Notes under the pieces: model-generated
What the model was told of the DNA's origin: nothing
Database searches by the model: none
Seen by the model: the letters and a program-made list of their open reading frames with translations, nothing else
Shown: positions 7,872-15,542 of the stretch, one piece after another
Layout: each line of letters starts with the position of its first letter
Numbering within the stretch: the stretch's first letter is position 1
Made by a program: the position numbers and the translations under genes
DNA from: Croceicoccus ponticola
GTDB taxonomy: Bacteria; Pseudomonadota; Alphaproteobacteria; Sphingomonadales; Sphingomonadaceae
DNA length: 64,000 nucleotides
Assembly (NCBI RefSeq): GCF_004004515.1
Contig: NZ_RXOL01000002.1
Coordinates: forward strand, 124,001 to 188,000
Reading direction: 5' to 3'

Positions 7872-10007
7872 ATGAAACGTATCATTCTTGCCGCCGGCTG
7901 CTCGGTGTTGACGCTCGCTCTCTACGCTCCCGCATCGGCACAGGATGCTGCCGCAACAGCCGCGCCGCAGGTCGTGGACCCCGAGTTCATGACTTGGCCG
8001 AAAATGGGCTTCGACCCAGCCGATCTCGACCCCGCGGTCGATCCGGGCGACGATTTTCACGCCTATGTGAACGGCAAATGGGATAAGGCGACCCCGATCC
8101 CGCCCCAGTTCCAGAGCTATGGCGTGGTAACCGATCTTCGGCTGAAGTCAGAAGCGCAGGTCGAAAAGATCATCGTCGACATGAGCAAGGCTCGCGCGCC
8201 CGCCGGCTCCATCGAGCAGAAGGTCGGCGACAGCTATGCCGCGTTCGTCGATCGCAAGGCCATCGAGGCCAAGGGCATGGGCGCGGCGCAACCATACCTG
8301 AACCGCATCTGGGCCATCGACAGCCACGAAGCGCTCGCGCGGTTCTTTGCCGAACCGGGCATGCCCGATCCATTTTCCTCCGGGGTGCGCGGCGACGATC
8401 TCGATCCCAACCGCAATATATTCAACCTGTGGACCGGCGGGCTCGGCCTTCCCGACCGCGACAACTATCTCGTCGACAGCGAGAAGAACGTCGAGATGCG
8501 GGAAAAGTACAAAGAGTACCTGACCTTTCTTTTGGGCAAGGCCGGCTACGAAGATCCCGCCGCGGCAGCAGTGGCGGTCTATGGCCTTGAACGCCGGATG
8601 GCCGTGACCGACTGGGATCGCACCATGTCGCGAAACCCGCGCCTGCTGTACAATCCCGTCAGCCGCACCGATCTTGTCGCCATGACGGGCAACTTCCCGT
8701 TGCAGACTTATCTCGACGGGATCGGGGTCGGTGGCATCGACACCATCGTCGTCGACGAACTGCCGCCAAGCGCCGCAAAGATCGCCGAACTCGGCATCAC
8801 GCCTGCCGATCTCGCCAAGCTGGGCGGCGGTTTCCCCGCTTTTGCCAAGCTGATAGGCGACACCGATCTCGCCACCTGGAAGGCATGGGCCGCGGCCGGT
8901 TTCCTTGGTTCGTACGCCACCGTGCTGCCCAAGGATATCGAAGACGCACAGTTTGCGTTCTGGGGCGACTACATGGGCGGCCAGAAAGTTCAGCGCCCGC
9001 GTGAAAAGCTTGCCATCAGCCTGATCAACGGGCGGCTGGGCGAAGCGGTCGGCAAAATCTACGTCGATCGCAACTTCTCGCCCGAAGCGAAGGCCAAGAT
9101 GGTCGAGCTGGTGTCCAACCTGCGCACCGTCATGGGTCATCGCATCGAAGGCCTGACGTGGATGAGCGATGCGACCAAGGCGCAGTCGCTGGACAAGCTG
9201 TCGAAGTTCACGGTCAAGATCGGCTATCCCGACAAGTGGGAAGACTATGACGGGCTGGACGTGAAAGCGGACGATGCACTCGGAAACTCGATCGCGGCAA
9301 CGAAATGGAGCTGGGGCGAGATGATCGAGGATCTCGGCAAGCCTGTCGACCGCATCGAATGGGGGATGACCCCGCAGACGGTGAACGCCTATTACAATGG
9401 TTCGCTGAACGAAATCGTGTTCCCGGCCGCCTACCTTCAGGCGCCGAACTTCTCGCTTTCTGCAGATCCGGCTGTGAACTACGCGATTATCGGTTCGACG
9501 ATCGGGCACGAAATCAGCCACGGGTTCGACGATCAGGGTTCGATGTACGACGGCGACGGCGTGCTGCGGAACTGGTGGACTCCCGAAGACCGCGCCAAGT
9601 TCGACGCGGCCGCCGAAAAGCTGGTGGCGCAATATGACGCCTTCTGCCCGCTCGACGACGGCAAGACCTGCATCAACGGCAAGCTTACGCTGGGCGAGAA
9701 CATCGCCGATCTCGCCGGTGTGCGCATTGCATACGACGCCTACAAGTTGAGCCTTGGCGGCAAGGCAGCGCCGGTGATCGACGGGCTGACCGGCGAGCAG
9801 CGGTTCTTCATTGCCCTTGCGGTGGGCGCTCGCGGCAAATGGACTGAGGCATTAACCCGCCAGATCCTGCAGACTGATCCGCATTCGCCCGACAAGGCGC
9901 GGACCAATGTCGTGCTGGCGAACTTCGATCCGTGGTACGAAGCGTTCAACGTCACCGCCGACGACGCCATGTACCTGCCGCCCGAAAAGCGCGTGCATAT
10001 GTGGTAA
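7872..10007 (+). CDS. Secreted M13-family zinc metallopeptidase (PepO/neprilysin-like)
   Basis: A 711-residue member of the neprilysin-like M13 family. A signal peptide (residues 1 to about 24, ending ASAQDA) predicts export to the periplasm or as a lipid-free envelope enzyme. The zinc site GHEISHGF lies near residue 545, and the third ligand motif ENIADLAG follows about 60 residues later. The start of the mature domain (DPGDDFHAYVNGKWD) and the C-terminal VHMW ending are typical of bacterial M13 peptidases, whose usual length is 650-720 residues. The exact substrate is unknown; relatives cleave small peptides. ATG at 7872 directly precedes the basic MKRIIL start of the signal peptide. Confidence 0.95.
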   Translation: MKRIILAAGCSVLTLALYAPASAQDAAATAAPQVVDPEFMTWPKMGFDPADLDPAVDPGDDFHAYVNGKWDKATPIPPQFQSYGVVTDLRLKSEAQVEKIIVDMSKARAPAGSIEQKVGDSYAAFVDRKAIEAKGMGAAQPYLNRIWAIDSHEALARFFAEPGMPDPFSSGVRGDDLDPNRNIFNLWTGGLGLPDRDNYLVDSEKNVEMREKYKEYLTFLLGKAGYEDPAAAAVAVYGLERRMAVTDWDRTMSRNPRLLYNPVSRTDLVAMTGNFPLQTYLDGIGVGGIDTIVVDELPPSAAKIAELGITPADLAKLGGGFPAFAKLIGDTDLATWKAWAAAGFLGSYATVLPKDIEDAQFAFWGDYMGGQKVQRPREKLAISLINGRLGEAVGKIYVDRNFSPEAKAKMVELVSNLRTVMGHRIEGLTWMSDATKAQSLDKLSKFTVKIGYPDKWEDYDGLDVKADDALGNSIAATKWSWGEMIEDLGKPVDRIEWGMTPQTVNAYYNGSLNEIVFPAAYLQAPNFSLSADPAVNYAIIGSTIGHEISHGFDDQGSMYDGDGVLRNWWTPEDRAKFDAAAEKLVAQYDAFCPLDDGKTCINGKLTLGENIADLAGVRIAYDAYKLSLGGKAAPVIDGLTGEQRFFIALAVGARGKWTEALTRQILQTDPHSPDKARTNVVLANFDPWYEAFNVTADDAMYLPPEKRVHMW

Positions 10008-10082
10008 GAGGCACTCTTCCCGGCGCATTCTGTCCTATCGTCACTTGACAGGGCCGGTGCGTCGGGCGACCTCCGCGACCGC

Positions 10083-10907
10083 ATGGAAAATCTCGCGCTG
10101 ACAGCGGTTCTCCTCGGCATTGTCGAGGGCCTGACCGAATTCATCCCCGTATCGTCCACCGGCCACCTGATCTTGGCATCGGCCCTGTTCGGCTATGACG
10201 CCGAAGAGTGGAAGGTCTTCAACGTCGTCATCCAGCTTGGCGCGATCCTTGCGGTCGTCGTGCAGTACTGGCGCACGTTCTGGGCCGTGGGCAGGGGTAT
10301 CCTGAGCCGCCAGCCCGAATCGTTTCGCTTCGTCATCAACCTTCTGGTTGCCTTCACGCCCGCCGCCATCATCGGTTTGCTGATGAAGGATTATATCGAC
10401 ATCATGCTGGGCAGCCCCAGCATCGTCGCATGGGCGCTGATCGCAGGCGGTATCGCGATACTGGTCATCGAAAAGTATGCCAAAGAAGGTCCGCCAAGCG
10501 GTATCGGCCAGCTGCCGGTGAAACAGGCGCTGGGCGTTGGGTTGATGCAGTGCATTGCCATGATCCCGGGCGTCAGCCGGTCGGGCGCGACGATCATGGG
10601 CGCGTTGGCCATGGGCATCGAACGGCGCACCGCTGCGGAATTCAGCTTCTTTCTCGCGATCCCGACGATGCTCGGCGCCTCGACGCTGGAAATCTGGCAA
10701 TATCGCGATCTGCTGGCGACAGGGTCGATGACGGTGGGCTGGGCCGAAATCGCGATCGGCTTCGTCGTGTCGTTCATCGTCGCGCTGGTCGTCATTCGCG
10801 CGTTCGTCGCCTATGTCAGCCGCGCAGGATTTGCGCCGTTTGCGTGGTATCGGATCGTTATCGGCATCGCTGCGCTGTTCTGGCTGGGATTTGCGGTAAA
10901 TTCTTGA
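10083..10907 (+). CDS. uppP: Undecaprenyl-diphosphatase
   Basis: A 274-residue polytopic inner-membrane phosphatase (BacA/UppP) that converts undecaprenyl diphosphate to the monophosphate lipid carrier used for peptidoglycan and other surface polymers; overproduction confers bacitracin resistance in other species. Two family signature regions are clear: EGLTEFIPVSSTGHL near residues 17-31 and PGVSRSGATIMGAL near residues 161-174. Eight or so hydrophobic helices fill the remainder, and length is normal for the family (about 265-280). It follows the M13 peptidase gene by 75 bp on the same strand. Confidence 0.96.
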   Translation: MENLALTAVLLGIVEGLTEFIPVSSTGHLILASALFGYDAEEWKVFNVVIQLGAILAVVVQYWRTFWAVGRGILSRQPESFRFVINLLVAFTPAAIIGLLMKDYIDIMLGSPSIVAWALIAGGIAILVIEKYAKEGPPSGIGQLPVKQALGVGLMQCIAMIPGVSRSGATIMGALAMGIERRTAAEFSFFLAIPTMLGASTLEIWQYRDLLATGSMTVGWAEIAIGFVVSFIVALVVIRAFVAYVSRAGFAPFAWYRIVIGIAALFWLGFAVNS

Positions 10908-10976
10908 CTTACCTGCCTTTATGGACGAACGCCCGGTCCGTCGATCGTGCCATAGATCGTGTTTTCCACAACCGCC

Positions 10977-11002
10977 GGAACCAAACTCCGCCTGCCTACG
11001 TT
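10977..11002 (+). promoter_or_regulatory. Candidate EcfG-type (general stress response) promoter
   Basis: GGAAC at 10977-10981 and CGTT at 10999-11002 are separated by 17 bases. This matches the known alphaproteobacterial EcfG consensus GGAAC-N16/17-CGTT. The site lies 33 bp upstream of the small GlsB-type membrane protein gene, a class of gene commonly placed in general-stress regulons. Confidence 0.7.
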
Positions 11003-11035
11003 TCCTATCCAAACGCTAATTCAAGGAAACGAACG

Positions 11036-11290
11036 ATGGGCATTATTATTCTTATCATCGTCGGTGGCATCATTGGCTGGCTCGCCAGCATCGTGATGCG
11101 CACCAACGGACAGCAGGGCATCCTGCTCAACGTCGTCGTCGGCATCGTCGGCGCATTGCTTGCCGGCTTTATTGTCGGTGGCGATACGATCATGAACGGC
11201 TTCAGCCTCTCGGCTCTGCTGTTCTCGTTCCTGGGTGCCGTTGTGCTCCTGGCGATCGTCAACCTGTTTCGTCGTGGTAGCGTTCGTTAA
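11036..11290 (+). CDS. GlsB/YeaQ/YmgE-family stress response membrane protein
   Basis: An 84-residue, almost entirely hydrophobic protein with three predicted membrane helices separated by glycine-rich turns. The start MGIIILIIVGGIIGWLAS, the internal RTNGQQGILLNVVVGIVGA and the final segment are characteristic of the transglycosylase-associated (YeaQ/YmgE) family; despite that name, no enzyme activity is established. Start ATG at 11036 has AAGGAA eight bases upstream. An EcfG-type promoter sits directly in front, which suggests induction by general stress such as heat, salt or starvation. A strong hairpin follows the stop codon. Confidence 0.9.
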   Translation: MGIIILIIVGGIIGWLASIVMRTNGQQGILLNVVVGIVGALLAGFIVGGDTIMNGFSLSALLFSFLGAVVLLAIVNLFRRGSVR

Positions 11291-11315
11291 GAACTGCTGT
11301 TACGAATGAAAGAAT

Positions 11316-11340
11316 GGGGCGGCAGAGACACTGTCGCCCC
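11316..11340 (+). terminator. Hairpin between glsB-like gene and lipoprotein gene
   Basis: A 10-bp stem (GGGGCGGCAG pairing with CTGTCGCCCC, one G-T wobble) with a 5-base loop lies 25 bp after the stress protein gene and 24 bp before the lipoprotein gene. There is only a weak T-rich stretch after it, so it may be an attenuating terminator or an RNA-stabilising hairpin. Confidence 0.45.
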
Positions 11341-11364
11341 TACTTTACGTGAAGGGGAATTTGG

Positions 11365-11610
11365 ATGAAGAAGATTATTGCTGTTGCGGCTGCTGCCGCT
11401 CTGGGTCTCGGTCTCGCCGCTTGCGATAGCCCGGCCGAAAACCAGATGGAAGACCAGGCCGAAGCCATCGACGAATCCGCTGAAGCTACGGCTGAAGCTC
11501 TCGACGACGCCGGCATGGAAGCTGAAGCTGAAGCCGTTGCAGAAGCTGGCGAAGAAACCAAGGACGCCATGGAAGACCAGGCTGACACCATGGACGCCGC
11601 TCCCGAATAA
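11365..11610 (+). CDS. Small acidic lipoprotein
   Basis: An 81-residue secreted lipoprotein. The signal sequence ends in the lipobox LAAC, with Cys20 the expected acylation site and Asp21 following it. The mature part is strongly acidic and built almost only of Ala, Glu, Asp, Met and Thr in repeated short units (EDQAEAIDES, AEATAEAL, MEAEAEAV, MEDQADTM), which should form an amphipathic helix. I do not recognise a named family; it resembles entericidin-like or other small coiled lipoproteins in size only. It has a good Shine-Dalgarno (GAAGGGGAA) and is followed by a textbook terminator, so it is a real, probably well expressed gene. It may be co-transcribed with the stress membrane protein upstream. 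Confidence 0.8.
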   Translation: MKKIIAVAAAAALGLGLAACDSPAENQMEDQAEAIDESAEATAEALDDAGMEAEAEAVAEAGEETKDAMEDQADTMDAAPE

Positions 11611-11637
11611 TCTTCGCCTTCTGGCAAAGATAGACGA

Positions 11638-11667
11638 CGGCGCCGGGATTTCCCGGCGCCGTTTTCG
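11638..11667 (+). terminator. Rho-independent terminator after the acidic lipoprotein gene
   Basis: Perfect 11-bp stem (CGGCGCCGGGA / TCCCGGCGCCG) at 11638-11661 with a two-base central spacer (so the real loop opens a few base pairs), followed by TTTTCG. It lies 28 bp downstream of the lipoprotein stop codon. Confidence 0.85.
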
Positions 11668-11884
11668 TTTGTCGGACGCAGAGTGCAGGATGATCCTCAT
11701 CGTGACAGGTACGAGCCCCCTCGCAGCGCTTGACTCGGCGGGCCCTATCGCGCAAAGGCGCACGCGCTCTGCGAGACGGCGCGAAAGCGATTCCGTCCGC
11801 ACGTTTACGAATTCGAGAATTTGACCGTTCACTCGGCCTGCGTTCCGCCGGCCGCGCTGAACATAGAAATATCAGGAATACGCC

Positions 11885-12052
11885 ATGGCGAAGCCCGCAA
11901 CCGTTAAGATCCGTCTGGTCTCGACCGCCGACACCGGCTTCTTCTACGTCACGAAGAAGAATCCGCGCAACTCGACCGAAAAGTTCGTGCAGCGCAAGTA
12001 CGATCCCGTCGTGCGCAAGCATGTCGAGTTCAAGGAAGCCAAGATCAAGTGA
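11885..12052 (+). CDS. rpmG: 50S ribosomal protein L33
   Basis: A 55-residue ribosomal protein, too short to be caught by most length cut-offs. It reads [20 protein letters not shown] at the start and contains [14 protein letters not shown] and the C-terminal [17 protein letters not shown], which are diagnostic for the L33 family. It lacks the cysteine pairs of the zinc-binding form, as expected for most alphaproteobacteria. AGGAA lies 8-12 bases before the ATG. A GC-rich hairpin follows the stop codon. Confidence 0.97.
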   Translation: MAKPATVKIRLVSTADTGFFYVTKKNPRNSTEKFVQRKYDPVVRKHVEFKEAKIK

Positions 12053-12060
12053 TCCGGCAC

Positions 12061-12081
12061 GGCGGGAGCCAGTCTCCCGCC
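12061..12081 (+). terminator. GC-rich hairpin downstream of rpmG
   Basis: GGCGGGAG and CTCCCGCC form a perfect 8-bp stem with a 5-base loop, 8 bp after the rpmG stop. No T-run follows, so termination efficiency is uncertain; it may also protect the mRNA 3' end. Confidence 0.5.
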
Positions 12082-12222
12082 ACCGCGACCGGTCGGATCG
12101 TCAGCGATCGGCCGTGACGCGAATGGCCCGGGACGAACGAAGTCGCGGCCGCTGTTTCCATGAATGTCGGGAACACTCCCGGTTCACAACGGGTTCAATG
12201 CCCGATTGGTAAACCAACCGGG

Positions 12223-12876
12223 ATGATTATGACCAAACTGAAAAACCGTACGGCCCGCGCCATTGGCGCCGGTCTGCTAGCGCTTGCCGCACCGGCCGCG
12301 CTTGTTGCTCCCGCCGTCCCTGCGGCAGCCGCTGAAAATCGCCTCGACAGCGCGGTAAAGGCTCTTCGCGCCATCGGCACGATGAAGGCCAGCTTCCGTC
12401 AGATCGACCGCAGCGGCCAGCAGGTATCCGGCACCATGACGCTCAAGCGTCCGGGCAAGATCCGTTTCCAGTATCAGGACAGCGTGCCTCTGCTGATCGT
12501 GTCCGATGGCAGCCGCCTGACCATGCTGGATTACGAAGTGAACCAGAAACAGGTCTGGCCCATCAAGAACAGCCCGCTCGGCGCGCTACTCCAGCCGGAC
12601 GGCGACATATCGCGATTTGGCACCTTGATGCCCACCAGCCACAAGGACGTGACGAGCATCCGGATCAAGGATCCCAAGCACCCCGAATACGGCACGATGA
12701 CGATGATCTTCGAGAAGAACGCTTCGGCGCCGGGCGGGATGGAGCTTGCCGGGTGGGTTTCCGTCGATGCGCAGAACAAGACGACCAAGATCCTGCTCGA
12801 CAACCATCGTTATGGCATGACGGTGAGCAACGGCACTTTCATGTTCAAGGACGTCCGCGCGCGGACCAAGCGCTAA
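12223..12876 (+). CDS. lolA: Outer-membrane lipoprotein carrier protein LolA family
   Basis: Periplasmic chaperone that carries lipoproteins from the LolCDE complex to the outer membrane. A signal peptide of about 35 residues ends AVPAAAAENR. The mature N-terminus LDSAVKALRAIGTMKASFRQIDRSGQQVSGTMTL and the downstream RPGKIRFQYQD and LLIVSDGSRLTMLDYEVNQ segments fit the LolA fold, an open beta-barrel with a hydrophobic cavity. I place the start at ATG 12223 (MIMTKLKN); ATG 12229 is equally possible, and the frame is open further upstream to 12160, but that extension is not signal-peptide-like. Length is about 217 residues, normal for the family. It is followed by a 323-bp gap. Confidence 0.9.
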   Translation: MIMTKLKNRTARAIGAGLLALAAPAALVAPAVPAAAAENRLDSAVKALRAIGTMKASFRQIDRSGQQVSGTMTLKRPGKIRFQYQDSVPLLIVSDGSRLTMLDYEVNQKQVWPIKNSPLGALLQPDGDISRFGTLMPTSHKDVTSIRIKDPKHPEYGTMTMIFEKNASAPGGMELAGWVSVDAQNKTTKILLDNHRYGMTVSNGTFMFKDVRARTKR

Positions 12877-13199
12877 ACCTCGTGATCACCCGTCGATCGT
12901 CCGATTGTTCAGGTTGATTCGGCGTTAGTCGTCAAACCGTGCCCGTCGGGCGATGAAACGCCGGAACCCTGCGGTTCTTGTTCATCTGCCCGACAGCCCA
13001 TTGAAGTTAAAAATAGTCAGACAGGACACGCGGCCCCGGGTTTCCCCCCTGTTGCCCGGCCGCCAACAAGCGTGACCTGCCGAGCGTGACGAACGCGAAT
13101 GGAGACCCTCGACCCACTGCCCCCGGGTCGAGGGTTTTTCATTGCCGCACTCAGCGCAACGTGTGGACATTGGGGCGCGGCACTCTATTTGCGGTTGCC
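12877..13199. other. 323-bp intergenic region with hairpins, possible small RNA gene
   Basis: No protein-coding frame of credible quality is seen here. The region contains a small hairpin (GCCCG-T-CGGGC near 12947), an AT-rich island (TTGAAGTTAAAAATAG near 13003) in otherwise GC-rich DNA, a run of C/G-rich segments, and a strong terminator at 13105-13139. The terminator lies 229 bp after lolA, so it may end either a long lolA 3'-UTR or an independent small RNA whose promoter would lie near the AT-rich island. Confidence 0.4.
13105..13139 (+). terminator. Rho-independent terminator in the lolA-xth gap
   Basis: Perfect 11-bp stem ACCCTCGACCC / GGGTCGAGGGT with a 9-base loop, followed directly by TTTTT. 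On the plus strand it would end transcription coming from lolA or from a small RNA within the gap, 60 bp before xth. Confidence 0.85.
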
Positions 13200-13991
13200 A
13201 TGGTCTCTATCGCAACATGGAATATCAATTCGGTTCGTCTTCGCATCGATCAGGTCGAGCGCGTTTTGACCGAACAATCGCCCGACGTCCTGTGCCTGCA
13301 GGAAATCAAGGTCGCCGAAGACCTGTTCCCCCACGATGCGTTCGAAAAGCTGGGCTACACCCATCGCGCCGTGCATGGGCAAAAAGGCTACCACGGCGTC
13401 GCCACGGTCAGCCGCATCCCGTTCACCGAATTCAGCCGCCACGACTGGCAGGACAATGGCGAAGCGCGCCATGTCGGCGTCGAACTGGGCGGCCTGGGCA
13501 AGGGCATGATCCTCGAGAACGTCTACATCCCGGCCGGCGGCGATGTCGCGGACCGCGAAGTGAACCCCAAGTTCGGGCAGAAGCTCGATTTCCTCGAGCG
13601 CATGACCCGCTGGGCCGATGCGATCGACCGACCGACATTGCTGGTCGGCGATTTCAACATCGCGCCGCTGGAATGCGATGTCTACGACCATAAGGCGCTG
13701 CTGAAGGTGGTCAGCCACACCCCTCACGAGGTGGAGACGCTGAACCGCCTGCGCGACGCGCACGGCTGGGTCGATCTTGGCCGCAAGCACATTCCCGCGC
13801 CGGATCGCAACTATTCGTGGTGGTCCTATCGCTCCTACTGGCGGGACAAGGATCAGGGCCGCAGGCTCGATCATATGTGGGCCTCGCCCGATCTGGCCGC
13901 GCAGTCGGTGTCTCATCGCTTTGTCGAAGATACGCGCAAGTGGGATCGCCCGTCAGACCACATACCGCTGATCACCGAGTTCGATCTGTGA
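13200..13991 (+). CDS. xth: Exodeoxyribonuclease III (AP endonuclease)
   Basis: A 263-residue Mg-dependent DNA repair nuclease of the EEP superfamily that cuts at abasic sites and has 3'-5' exonuclease activity. Recognisable motifs in order: [10 protein letters not shown] (catalytic Asn near residue 7), VLCLQEIK (Glu near residue 34), [18 protein letters not shown] (Asp-Asn pair), and the C-terminal PSDHIPLI (catalytic Asp-His). The start at ATG 13200 gives [11 protein letters not shown], the expected family N-terminus; the frame is open further upstream over the terminator, which is a shadow. It is 46 bp upstream of ribA. Confidence 0.96.
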   Translation: MVSIATWNINSVRLRIDQVERVLTEQSPDVLCLQEIKVAEDLFPHDAFEKLGYTHRAVHGQKGYHGVATVSRIPFTEFSRHDWQDNGEARHVGVELGGLGKGMILENVYIPAGGDVADREVNPKFGQKLDFLERMTRWADAIDRPTLLVGDFNIAPLECDVYDHKALLKVVSHTPHEVETLNRLRDAHGWVDLGRKHIPAPDRNYSWWSYRSYWRDKDQGRRLDHMWASPDLAAQSVSHRFVEDTRKWDRPSDHIPLITEFDL

Positions 13992-14037
13992 GCCAGTTCG
14001 GCGACAGCCATGGCGGTCCGGAGCAAGAGCAGGTTGG

Positions 14038-15111
14038 ATGACGGCGCCAGCGCATCCCCGACGCGCCGCACAGGCAATCGACGCGCTGCGCCACGGCTGG
14101 CCTGTGCGCGTCACAGGCGCGGACGGTGCACTGACCCTGCTCTGCGCGGAAACGGGCTTTGAGGCCGGCGGCACGGTCGCCCCTCGCTTGCTGATATCCG
14201 CCGCGCGGGCCGCGACGCTGAAGCTCGCCAACCAGCGCGATGCGGCGGTGCCCGAAGCACCGGTAATGATCCGCGCTGCCGAACCATTCACGCTGCCGCT
14301 GGGCCGAGCGCTGGCCGATCCGTCACAGGACCTGATCCACCCGTTGGCCGGGCCGTTTCGGGCCGACCCGATTGCGGCGCATGGTGCCGCCGTTGCCGCG
14401 ATGACGTTGGCGCGGCTGGCCGGGGTGCTGCCGTGCTTCCTCGTCGATCCTGCGCCAACCAGCGATCCGGTCGCATGCGATGTCGCTGACCTTGCCGCGT
14501 TTCAGGACCCGGCGCGCCTTTCGATACAGGCCCGTGCCCACCTGCCGACGGCGGCGGCCGACGCGTGTGAAATCGTCGCGTTCCGCGCGCCTGACGATTT
14601 GCGCGAACATGTCGCGTTGATCGTGGGTGAACAGCGCGGCGATCGCACGCCGTTGGTGCGTCTTCATTCGGAGTGCCTGACTGGCGACGTGCTCACCAGC
14701 CTGAAATGCGATTGCGGACCTCAGCTTGACGCCGCGCTTCACGCCATGGCCGACGAAGCCGCGAACGGCGGTTACGGTGTGCTCCTTTACCTGCGTCAGG
14801 AAGGGCGCGGCATCGGGCTCATCAACAAGCTGCGCGCCTATCGCCTGCAGGATCAGGGCTACGACACGGTCGATGCCAACAACCGGCTGGGCCTGCCGAC
14901 AGAGGCGCGCGATTTTCCTGTCGCCGCGCGAATGTTGCGGCTGTTGGGCATCGGCCCGATCCGGTTGATGACCAACAATCCGGCCAAGGTCGCGGCACTG
15001 GCCGAAACCGGGGTCGTGGTGGCGGACCGCGTCCCCCATGCCCTGCCCGCCAATCCGCACAACGCGCGCTATCTCGATACCAAACGCGACCGGACGGGCC
15101 ACCTGCTCTGA
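14038..15111 (+). CDS. ribA: GTP cyclohydrolase II with divergent N-terminal domain
   Basis: First enzyme of riboflavin biosynthesis; converts GTP to a diaminopyrimidine phosphate, formate and pyrophosphate. The C-terminal half (about residues 195-357) has the hallmarks: [20 protein letters not shown] with three zinc-binding cysteines, [20 protein letters not shown], and [18 protein letters not shown]. The roughly 150-residue N-terminal half ([27 protein letters not shown]) sits where bifunctional RibBA proteins carry dihydroxybutanone-phosphate synthase, but I do not see the acidic DHBP-synthase motifs, so that activity is doubtful. This two-part arrangement is common in alphaproteobacteria. 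Start ATG 14038; no FMN riboswitch is visible in the 46-bp spacer. Confidence 0.92.
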   Translation: MTAPAHPRRAAQAIDALRHGWPVRVTGADGALTLLCAETGFEAGGTVAPRLLISAARAATLKLANQRDAAVPEAPVMIRAAEPFTLPLGRALADPSQDLIHPLAGPFRADPIAAHGAAVAAMTLARLAGVLPCFLVDPAPTSDPVACDVADLAAFQDPARLSIQARAHLPTAAADACEIVAFRAPDDLREHVALIVGEQRGDRTPLVRLHSECLTGDVLTSLKCDCGPQLDAALHAMADEAANGGYGVLLYLRQEGRGIGLINKLRAYRLQDQGYDTVDANNRLGLPTEARDFPVAARMLRLLGIGPIRLMTNNPAKVAALAETGVVVADRVPHALPANPHNARYLDTKRDRTGHLL

Positions 15112-15213
15112 AAAGGCTTGCGGGGCGCATAAGTCGTCGCCATATCTGCGGGGCGGGACCGGGCCCCTCTGGCGCGGCGTTGACGGCATATTGCCCTGAC
15201 GCTTCGTGATGTC

Positions 15214-15244
15214 GGACCGCATCGGGTGAAACCGATGCCAGTCC
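15214..15244. other. Stable hairpin in the ribA-DUF465 spacer
   Basis: GGAC-c-GCATCGG, a GTGAAA loop, then CCGATGC-ca-GTCC form an 11-bp two-part stem about 90 bp before the DUF465-like gene. It is not followed by a T-run. It could be a 5'-UTR element of the DUF465-terC transcript; I could not match it to the manganese (yybP-ykoY) riboswitch consensus. Confidence 0.4.
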
Positions 15245-15331
15245 GGGCCCTTTCGCAAGGCTTTGTGCCATAATTCCGGACCATCGTCGGATCACCCGAT
15301 CGAACGCAACCCGTTTCGATAGGGAACTGAC

Positions 15332-15529
15332 ATGTCCGAACGACTATTCCGCCTGCTTGAACGTCTGCAGAAGCTGGACGACGCGCTGCGCCGTGCCCAA
15401 AGCCAAGACCGCAGGTCCAACCCGCTGGAAATGGCGCGCCTGCGCCTGCTCAGGGATGCGCTCAAGCGTCGGCTGACCGGCATCTCGCCCAGCCGGGCTC
15501 CTGCCCCGCTCCGCGCCATCCACGCCTGA
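15332..15529 (+). CDS. DUF465 (YdcH-like) small helical protein
   Basis: A 65-residue basic protein predicted to be two antiparallel helices. The pattern LERLQKLDDALRRAQS, then a short polar turn, then PLEMARLRLLRDALKRRL resembles DUF465/YdcH proteins, which have an N-terminal helix, a turn and a C-terminal Leu/Lys/Arg-rich helix. Function of the family is unknown. AGGGAAC precedes the ATG at a good distance. It lies 13 bp upstream of the terC-like gene and is probably co-transcribed with it. Confidence 0.65.
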   Translation: MSERLFRLLERLQKLDDALRRAQSQDRRSNPLEMARLRLLRDALKRRLTGISPSRAPAPLRAIHA

Positions 15530-15542
15530 CGGAGGAATACCC

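Noticed and set aside
15112-15331. Possible yybP-ykoY (manganese) or FMN riboswitch before the DUF465/terC genes
   Set aside because: A stable hairpin is present, but the conserved riboswitch core sequences could not be found.
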